Shown: in pieces, positions 56,116-64,000 of the stretch | How the letters are laid out: every line of letters begins with the position of its first letter | Position numbering within the stretch: position 1 is the stretch's first letter | Assembly: GCF_029784155.1 (NCBI RefSeq) | Contig: NC_073693.1 | Location: 137,567,988 to 137,631,987 of the forward strand | DNA: 64,000 nucleotides | DNA from: Uranotaenia lowii | Taxonomy: Eukaryota; Arthropoda; Insecta; Diptera; Culicidae | Direction of reading: 5' to 3' | Notes under the pieces: model-generated | Told to the model about the DNA's origin: nothing | The model's input: the letters and a program-made list of their open reading frames with translations, nothing else | Database searches by the model: none | Translations under genes and position numbers: made by a program

Positions 56116-56789
56116 TTGAATGTTTTGCTTCTCTTTCATATCGTCAATCCCTTTTAAAATCGACTGGTCGAACATAGAAAATTGAAGAAATGTTGACATG
56201 AATACCAATCTACCGGTCATTCGCTCCTCACTTCTAAACTCATGTTGTTCTCAAGAAATCCACCTTGAACCGTGTTTAATTCTTAGACAAACCTTTAGCC
56301 GTTTAATGCAGATCTATCCAACCGAAAGATTGCCTCGAGCGTTTGTTTTATTTTTTTCTTTTTTTCGCTCTCGCTACTCGGGATCTCCCGGAGTGTGCAT
56401 TGAAAAGTACTAACTGTGTTCGAATTGAGCAAATAAATTGTCCTCAATGGGGGTTAAGTAAGCAAGCCAATGGCCGCTGGAGAATCCCCGTAGAAACAGC
56501 AGGCAATCGGGAACGACCGAGAATCGTTTCGACAAGTTTCTTCCATGTTTGTTTAATAGTTACCGTGTTTGAGGGTGATTTGAAACCTAGCTGATGTCAT
56601 TGAATCATTGGCCAAAGTGACTCGTTTCAACGATTCAACCAAAGATGTGCAAATAAATAAAAATTACTCATCCAGAGTCCAATTAAATCCAATAGGGGCA
56701 GTAAACTTGGCTAAAACTGGGCGATTTATCTCTATTTATGCAGAACAGCACATTGCCCGGTTAAGCTGTAAAAAAAAAAATTTGAACAG

Positions 56790-56852
<63 letters not shown>

Positions 56853-58022
56853 AGTTGTGCTCCCATATATTTTATAGAAACATACATCCGACAGGGGAAG
56901 AAGTCTAAACAAAACCAGTGACAAACCCTACCCATCCTATAGTTGGTTAGGTTTCCCTTTGATTGCAAATGTGGGATCGCTGTTGTTTTAGTCAAGTAAA
57001 TAGAAGGAATCCTGAGACAGTTTTGAGATTCAATCGGGAATAAGCTAATGGAATTGGATTTTTTTCTCCCTTCGATCGCTAATTGCAGCCATACATACCA
57101 CATTGTTACCGCATCGATTGACCACAACAAACTGGCGTTTTTTTTCTTTCGATTTTTCCGCCATTTATTCTACTTTATTAATTACCGGTAATCATCAACT
57201 GCCGATCGATCGATTGGTTGTAGGTGGGCTCCGTAATATGCACTAATTTGTAGGCGGCTTTCCTTTATGAAATGCAAAGCACGTTTTTTAGCAAAATTAT
57301 TTAGTTTACTATAGCAGAACCGTGAAAATCGAACAGATAGCGGTAGCGTAAAATGAACTCGCTTAACGGTGGCGTATCGGAGCCATGGGAATGCCTAAAA
57401 CCTGGAAGAACATTACATTACATTACGAGGATAAATTATTAAGCATTATGAAATCGATAAATTGTTATTAACTTACAAGAAGGAAGAATTAATAGGAAGA
57501 GAAGGAATAATTTATAATCCAGTTGAAACATTATCGTTCTTGAGGTAAATATAAAATTGTGGCATTACCATGTTTCACACAATTGTACTCATTTTTTTTT
57601 AATTTACCGAAGTTTTAAACAAATTTAGTCATTCAACCTCTCACAATACAATTTCAAATGTACATTAACTTTGGAAATAGATTCATTACGAAAGGCAACA
57701 AAGTTAACATTTTTTCAAGGTGCAAAGAATTAAAGAACTGATTTAGACTTATTTGGGGGCGCTGATTCTGAATACGCAATTATTTTTTTTACTAGAGGCT
57801 CCTGTTTTCAAAATTTCTTTGGAAAATGGGTAATTCATTAACTAAATTTGGGCATTTTTTTGGGCAAAACTGTAGAAAATTACAAAGATTTGGAAATTTT
57901 AGGTTTCTCAACCCTCCAAAGCTGTTCGGGTCAATATGACCGTAGCTCACAATTCAAATATCCTTATCATCATTTCAATATACAGTATGACCCATAAAAA
58001 CGCGAAAATCTACATTGAGGAT
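56116..58022. other. Intergenic DNA with a 61-nt A tract
   Basis: Positions 56790-56850 are an uninterrupted run of 61 A, preceded by a shorter A run at 56770-56780. It could be the tail of a retroposed copy, or its length may be uncertain from sequencing. The remainder (56150-57300) is balanced in composition without a supported gene; the poly-Lys/poly-Phe frames are artefacts. Confidence 0.5.
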
Positions 58023-58998
58023 CAAATAAAGGGGGTCCACGATAAAATTGCCACACACAAAATTGATTCGCATTGAAACAATTTCTTCTGGTGTCCCTCA
58101 GGGATCTGTTTTAGGTCCTCTATTGTTCTCACTGTTTATTAATGATCTCCCATCGGTTCTTATAAATTGTCAAATTCATCTGTTCGCCGATGATGTTCAA
58201 GTGTATCTATGCAATGACACTCCATATAACCGTTTACAAGTAGCTGATGAAATGAACTCAGATTTGTCAAAACTTTTCGAATGGTCTGTAGATAACCTTT
58301 TACCTATCAATTCATCCAAGACTAAAGCTATTTTCTTTTCACGAAACAAGAATGAACTTGAACCGCCTTCTTTGTTACTAAATGGTGAGGAAATTCAATT
58401 TTCTAATAAGGTAAACAATCTCGGTGTTATTTTTGAAAACAATCTTAGTTGGAATTCACAAATCAAGCAGCAGTGTTCGAAAATTTATTTCACACTTAAG
58501 AGGCTGAACATAAGTACCAGACATTTAGATTCCACCACTAAACTGAAACTTTTCAAAACCTTCGTACTGCCACATTTCATATTTAGTTGTTTTACGTTTT
58601 CTAACGTAAATGTTTCTCAATTGAATCGCTTACAGACAGCTTTGAATGCATGCGTGCGATATGTTTACAGCCTTGATCGTTATGCAAGCGTTACTTTTCG
58701 CCAGAAACTCCTTCTTGGTTGCAGTTTTTCTAATTTTTATATATTCCGTAGCTGCATGACTGTATTTAATATCATAAAAAGTAGAAAGCCTCCTTATTTG
58801 AATTCCTTATTCATTCCACTACGTAGTCTACGATCATCCTGTTTTCTTGTACCTCATCATACTTCATTGTACTACAGTAATTCTTTCATTGTTAGAGGAA
58901 TAAAAAACTGGAACCAACTCCCCATTCAAGTTAAGATGAATTTTTCAAAAACACGTTTCAAAGAGGACTTGCTGGTTTGGCTTAATAGAAGTGTTTAG
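58023..58998 (+). CDS. Non-LTR retrotransposon reverse transcriptase, 5'-truncated (Jockey/CR1-type)
   Basis: Frame open from the truncation to TAG at 58996-58998, without an in-frame ATG at its beginning. It contains SGVPQGSVLGPLLFSLFIND (RT motif 4) and LFADDVQVYL with the catalytic Asp pair (codons at 58189 and 58192). NLGVIFENNLSWNSQI (motif 7 region) follows, then a C-terminal segment (KPPYLNSLF ... GIKNWNQLPI) common in Jockey/CR1-superfamily elements. The fingers part with the first Asp and the endonuclease are missing. Its 3' UTR is split by another element and ends at about 61606 in an AATAAATAGATAAATAA tail. Within the retained part the frame is intact. Confidence 0.85.
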
Positions 58999-59046
58999 AC
59001 TTGTACGAATATTTAAGAATTCTCCCATCAACGTCAGGATTAGTTA

Positions 59047-61499
59047 TCCCAAGTAACACAGATCAAGCCAATTGGCTTTTTTGAGTTTTAATATTGTTTT
59101 ATGAAGACTTTTCGATGGCATCCAATTTTTAAAACGGTTTTATTGTAACATAGGAAATGCTTCATTTATCGTGTGTTTTAAAAGAGCCCTGAAAGTTTTG
59201 CTAAAACTTGAATAAAACACTATCTTAAGAGTGTTGTAAAAAAGTTGCAAAAGTATTGCTAAAGATTCAATAAAACACCTATTTTCCAGATTTTATTAGA
59301 GCTTTGGTACCAGTTTTAATAATGCGCTCAATGCGCTTTTAAAACTAGCGTTCAAGCCAAGTTGAAAAACTGTTTTATTGGAACATTGGATGTAGGCATG
59401 ATAAAACTAAGCGACAGATGATTTGACAATCGAGAAGAACGTATACATGCTTAAACTTGTTTACCTCTTTTTGAGATAGCATAACCTGTTTTGAAAGGAT
59501 TATCACTCAAAATTGAGAAAAGCGTGCTATCAAAATGATATAAATTAACACAGTCTAATTAATCTGAAAAATAAAAACAACTGTGTTGTATCCGCATTCA
59601 TATTTCAAAACAACCGAAAATCAGTCCACATCATTATTCGCTCAATTCGAATAAAAGCCTACTGTGAATAAACGGTTTTTCTGATTCGATAAGAATAACT
59701 GTATTAGAAAATTCATTTACAAGTATGCCTATTAAACTACTCGTTTTATTTATCCATCTCTGTCTCTCAATGCGAAGTTGATCTTTATTTACGTTATCCA
59801 ATCCAGAACTAACAAAATTATGTTCAGATCAACCGTCCTTGAAAATTTCTAGAAGACTGCAGAAACCGCCTTCAACTCAGCAAAGACGGAGAAATTGAGT
59901 TCCATAACAAGCGAAAATGCTCACTCTAAATCAGCCTCAACAAGTTTCAGATGATATATTCAGAATGAAGACCACTAGCATTGGCCGATCATTGAAAATA
60001 ACGATTTATTTAAAGCGTAATGCAGTTATGGTAATAGTAAGCAAAACATCCGAAGGACGTTTTAAAGAATCGTTTTATCGCTTCCAATTGTTTTCCCATA
60101 CAACTGTTTTAACAGTTTTTAACTGTTTTACATAACCTAACTACACATTCAAAATTCAATAATTTCGGAATTCACGATTCAGGCAATGTTTTTACAATTT
60201 CAATAATCGTTTGCTAAACGTTTATTACGCTTCAAAAATCATTTGATTATAATCTTCATTTATGCGGGTTATTATTTAGCTTTGAGGCCAGGTTTTTGAT
60301 GACAGAAAATGTTCTATTCCAAAACAGTTTGAGATTATTTGATAGCAATACCTAATTGTTATTTAAAGATAATTGACCATTACCATCCTCTATTCATAGT
60401 TAAAAGGAAACAAATCGAAAAGTTTCATGAATGCCTTTTGCCAAGCAACAAATCGAAATGTTCTCATTTATTGCGAAACACTTCTCTTTCTCAAAAATGG
60501 ATAAATCCATCATGAGTGTGTATTCCATTAAGAGAAACGTCAAACGAAGCTGTGATTCAAGGTCTCTTAAAACCATTTAAAAACTGTTTATTGAAATTGT
60601 TTTATTACCACATTTTTCTAACCGGCATAAAACCATTTTAACACTGTTTTACAACTGCCTTAAGATTTTCAATATTAATTTACTGAACGCCATGTTGATT
60701 GTGAAATTGAATCGAAATTACTGACGCCATGTTGCTGGAAATAATATTTTAATACTAAAAACTTGACATTTTCATCAAATTTGACAATGTTGGCGGTACT
60801 ATTTGTTGTATAGGTGATGAATTTCAACGCAAAACAAAAGTTGCATCTTTTGAGAAAATTTATTTTTTCCTTTAATTATAATTTTTTTGTTTAAAAAATG
60901 CTTAAAATATGGTCAACCTTGATTTTCTTTGAGGCGCGCTTAAGTATTGATGCTATTTCGTATATACTTCACCAGAAATCTGAGGTTGCAGGAAGTTTCT
61001 TGCTTAGATATATTGAAAATGAGAATGAGAATATTTTTAAAATATTTTAAATGGAGTCTTTACCTATCATCAAATGCTTGGGAGAGTAAGTGATAAAACG
61101 AGAAAAAACACGGAACAGAAAGCTCTCACAGTAAAATTTCTATTAGATTCCACAGCTGCCACAGTAAATTTCCTATCAGATTTCACAGCTCCCAAAGTAA
61201 AATTCCTATCAGATTCCACGACGTAGTTTTAAAAGAGCTGTGGATAGTCTGAAGAGGGCTCTGAAAGGTTTCTTAAAGTTATGTCTATAAGGTCGAATAA
61301 AACTATTCTGTTGGATGTTTTATTATAGCGTATAGAATTAGCTTTAAAAACGTTAACAAAATGGGCCCTTTTGGCCATATGTTAGCTTTAAAGTAGTTGT
61401 GCTAATGCGTAGAATGCGCTTTGGCTTATAAAGTAGCTTTAGGAAATAGTCTTAAGCGAACTGTTAAGGTTGGAATAAAACTTAAATTGTTACTTGGGA
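59047..61499. mobile_element. TIR element (2453 bp) inside the retrotransposon 3' UTR
   Basis: Ends TCCCAAGTAACA and the inverse TGTTACTTGGGA (12 bp perfect), with TA on both sides (59045-59046 and 61500-61501). Removing the element and one TA rejoins the retrotransposon's 3' UTR to its AATAAA-rich tail. Internal direct sub-repeats (AAAAGAG-, GGCTCTGAAAG/GCCCTGAAAG and GAATAAAAC blocks) occur near both ends. No transposase frame; the 72-codon frame at 59917-60135 has no domain. Probably a non-autonomous Tc1/mariner-type element by its TA duplication. Confidence 0.75.
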
Positions 61500-61606
61500 T
61501 ACCAACATACTTGAATTATTGTTATATTCATTACAAATCTGTAACGAGTTAAAAGATCATTGATCTTATGTTACATGTCAATAAAGAAATAAATAGATAA
61601 ATAATT
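61500..61606 (+). mobile_element. 3' end of the Jockey/CR1-type element
   Basis: Continuation of the 3' UTR after the nested element, ending in CAATAAAGAAATAAATAGAT and AAATAA, then abutting transposase-derived sequence. The simple-repeat tail is typical of CR1-like 3' ends. Confidence 0.6.
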
Positions 61607-62880
61607 CAAGTTTTCATCGGATTGCCCCGGCCATAAGATTCTGCACAACCTGTGAATGAAACTAAGGTTGCCAGATTGCCCGGTTTTATCCGGGTTTACC
61701 CGCATATTTAAAACTAAATTTAACAACAGTCCGGCCTGGCCCGATTCCATTGAAAAATGTCCGGTTTCTGCCAGGATTTATTCACTTTATTTGGCAAATT
61801 AAACAAAAAAAAAATCAGCAAATACCTACAAAACGAATCTTTCTATGAGTTTAGATGAAAAAAAAATTTTTTTTTCTTGATTTTCGTTGAGGAATTTCTG
61901 AGTTTTGGCCAAATTGATGATATTATATTCATTGTGTAGGTACTTTATTCTTGTTACTCAACATTTCAAAATAAAGTCGGTATGTATTACCAGGTTATCA
62001 TCGCTGTCTAAGATCTTCCGGTAGAAAAAAAATGTTGCTTTAAAAAACGACATCCAATTTTGGCTTTGCTCAGCTGTATTTCATTTCCCAAAAAACCGAT
62101 TTTCAAAACTCAACTTTTAGTTTTTTCTCGTTAATTTGATCATTATTTTCGTAGAACATACTTGGTCTATCAAAATTCCCAGTTCTTCAGTATATTGGAA
62201 TGATGATAAAGTTGTTTGAAATGAGCGCTTGACCCGAACAGCTTTGGAGGGTTAAGAAGGTGCTGCTTCATAATCGCCCAGTACTTCTCGATGGGGTGGA
62301 GCTCCGGAGTGTTGAACATTTTCGGCACGAAATTGACCTTATTGTCCGCATACCACTTCAGTACGTCTTTGGAGTCCTTGGAGTTGTGGGCCTTCGGAAA
62401 GGTTGCAGCCGCTTCTGGAAGCACTCTTTCATGTACATCTGTCCGTTCATCGTGTCCTGGGTCACGAAAGGTGCACTCCGCTTCCCGCACGTGCAGATGG
62501 CTTGCGAAACCAGGAATTTATTCGTAAATTTGGACATCTTCTTAGTGCGGACATGCTCCGTAACGCTGAACTTATCCTTGGCCGTGAAAAATAGGTTGCC
62601 GGGGATCTGTTTGAAGTCCGCCTTCACATATGTTTCGTCGTCCATGATGCAGCATTCAACTTTCGTCAGCATGTTGAGGTAAAACTTCCTGGCACGGGTT
62701 TTGGCGGACTTGTTCTTCTCGTCGCAATTAGGGGCCTTGAACTTTCGAAGCCCAGCCTTAGTTTTGGCCTTCTGGACAAAACTTCGGCTTAGATGCAGCT
62801 TCTTAGCCAAATCCCGAACGGAGGCGTTCGGGTCTCGGTTGATGGCCCCAACAACGCGGTTGTGATTTTTGGTGTTGTTT
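61607..62880 (-). pseudogene. Mariner-like transposase relic, interrupted (second family)
   Basis: Reverse-strand frame 62810-62358 runs AKKLHLSRSFVQKAKTKAG, then CIMDDETYVKADFKQIPGN with the first catalytic Asp, then CTCGKRSAPFVTQDTMNGQM. Another frame continues DVLKWYADNKVNFVPKMFN and PELHPIEKYWAIMK with the catalytic Glu. The stretch that should hold the second Asp (FWPDLA-type) is garbled, so that residue is lost. The extreme C-terminus (QVVQNLMAGAIR) lies apart at 61618-61655, separated by a MITE fragment and AT-rich DNA. The N-terminal end is cut off at 62880 by a retrotransposon. The uninterrupted sequence across that point exists at about 18465-18500. Confidence 0.85.
61663..61925 (+). 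mobile_element. hAT-MITE copy, right end not found
   Basis: Begins TAAGGTTGCCAGATTGCCCG like 35083 and continues through CCGGGTTTACCCG and GGCAAATTAAAC. It fades at about 61925 without a matching end or duplication. It inserted in the mariner relic. Confidence 0.7.
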
Positions 62881-64000
62881 ATTTGTTTATTTGTTTATTT
62901 AATATAAAATCATCTGACACATGTAGGTGTCTTAATGATCTACTTAATATTATTTGTACATAACATGATACTATTCCTAAGTTCTTAGTTGGTCACTCAA
63001 GTCAGATTCAATGCGGCGTCTAAAATTTGAAATGGATACATTGAAGTCGAAGACATTAAAATAACGTAAAAAGCATAATTTCGCGGAACGGAGACGGTCA
63101 TTGCTGCCATATCGCGTGCTTCTTGGTTCCAGAGAGAGCCAATTCCTATTGCGCAGGGTTCTTTCTGGAGCATAAATATTGCAGCGAGAGAGTATCCAGG
63201 AGCAGTCAATTTCGTTCCGAAGAATCTTTGCCACGAACATCGATTGACCGATGGAACGACGATCCGACAGCGTATGAAGTCCAAGCAGGGCACATCGATG
63301 TGCGTATGGAGGTAAATTTAATGGATTCTCCCAAGGTAGCTCACGAAGAGCATAACGAACGAACCGACGTTAAATTGCTTCAAAACGCGCTGTCCATGCA
63401 GCTTCAAACGGCCACCATATCAGGTTCGCAGATTCCAATATTAAACGCACCAGACAGCAATACAAAGCTCGCAAGCAAATTGGATCAGTGAATTCTTTGC
63501 TCAAACGCATAATGAATCCCAGCATACGATTTGCCTTCTCGAGTACCACAGAATAGTGACGCTTAAAAGTCATACGGTTGTCCAATAAAACGCCAAGATC
63601 CTTAATCTCGTCAACACGATGCAACTGCTCGCCCAGAATATTGTAGTGATCGTGAATGGATTTTTCATACGCCCAAATGTGATAATACAGCACTTCGCTA
63701 CGCTCAAAACAAGTAAATTATTAGCGCACCAGTTTACAACTGTGTCCAAGAATCGTTGCAATTCATAACAATCAGCTTGGTTGTTTATGACTAAAAATAT
63801 TTTCAGGTCGTCCGCGTATAGGAGAACTCCACATCCAGTGAGCAAAAAATTAATGTCGTTACAGAATAGTGTAAACAATAAAGGACCATAATTGCTGCCT
63901 TGAGGTACCCCAGACTTTGGAGTAAAGTCAGAGGATTCAGCAGAACCAATTCTTACAGCCAATCGTCGATCCGTTAGGTAGCTTCTGATCCATGCACACA
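62881..64000 (-). mobile_element. Non-LTR retrotransposon (Jockey-superfamily type), reverse strand, runs off the window
   Basis: The 3' end is at 62881 with a tail of AAATAAAC repeats on the reverse strand. About 110 bp of 3' UTR precede it. The element continues beyond base 64000, so its 5' end and target duplication cannot be seen. It lies within the mariner relic after ...GGTGTTGTT (62880). Confidence 0.85.
62977..63998 (-). pseudogene. Reverse transcriptase of the reverse-strand non-LTR element, frame-broken
   Basis: From the window edge: CAWIRSYLTDRRLAVRIG, SGVPQGSNYGPLLFTLF and LLYADDLKIFLV with the catalytic Asp pair, all in one frame. A single-base shift near 63655 follows FGRMKNPF. 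The next frame carries LGVLLDNRMTFKRHYSVVLE. It reaches an in-frame TAA at about 63370 and resumes as RRFVRYALRELPWENPLNLP and RCALLGLHTLSDRRSIGQSM, ending ...SDLSDQLRT at 62977. The order and motifs are those of a Jockey-superfamily polymerase. One frameshift and one premature stop show that the copy is dead. Confidence 0.85.

Noticed and set aside
56608..56877. Frame ending in a long poly-Lys tract
   Set aside because: The Lys run is the 61-nt A tract; no domain upstream.

Overview
The window looks like transposon-dense, AT-rich insect DNA, most likely from a mosquito (Culicidae) or another dipteran. The evidence is two ITmD37E Tc1/mariner copies, relics of a second mariner-like family, three non-LTR reverse transcriptase fragments (two YADD/FADD-type and one RTE-like), many small terminal-inverted-repeat (TIR) elements, and GT-AG introns of 54-117 bp. 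Nothing is bacterial: there are no operons, rRNA genes or CRISPR arrays. No long intact host gene was found.

Layout. 0-5 kb: TIR/foldback elements (964-1374; 2624-2924, a Harbinger-like MITE) and a Helitron-like repeat (3594-4530). 5-8 kb: duplicated palindromic segments, candidate small spliced units (6290-6665 and 7250-7635) and a near-perfect palindrome at 6657-6709. 8.2-11.1 kb: a TIR-bounded element holding two blocks of 7-bp satellite around a GC-richer insert. 13.2-14.4 kb: ITmD37E copy 1. 15.4-17.2 kb: a TIR element with another TIR element nested inside it. 18.2-18.7 kb: mariner relic. 21.5-24.1 kb: a large foldback holding two inverted tRNA-like sequences. 24.4 kb: tRNA-derived SINE-like sequence. 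25.3-27.4 kb: TIR element. 29.4-31.9 kb: inverted arms around ITmD37E copy 2. 32.2 and 35.1 kb: two short hAT-type MITEs, each with a perfect 8-bp target duplication. 36.5-37.8 kb: the best gene candidate, a six-exon spliced unit on the + strand whose exons 2-4 join into a 100-codon frame resembling part of a galectin domain. 40.6-40.9 kb: an unidentified exon-like frame on the - strand. 41.9-43.3 kb: RTE-like reverse transcriptase. 44-50 kb: tandem duplications and dispersed repeat copies. 50.6-52.1 kb: two more TIR elements. 52.2-54.3 kb: a degenerate 6-bp purine-rich satellite. 55.2-56.1 kb: a 13-bp satellite. 58.0-61.6 kb: a non-LTR element with a 2.45-kb TIR element inserted in its 3' UTR. 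61.6-64 kb: a mariner relic interrupted by a MITE on one side and a non-LTR retrotransposon on the other.

The coding material is almost all selfish DNA, and the order of some insertions can be read from it. Between mobile elements lie islands of more balanced base composition (about 11.4-12.6, 18.9-20.8, 33.0-33.8, 40.4-41.1, 49.9-50.6, 54.3-54.9 and 56.1-57.3 kb). They may be host intergenic or intronic DNA, but I cannot name a gene in them. Identity levels, family names and exon calls come from reading the sequence by eye; no database search was possible.
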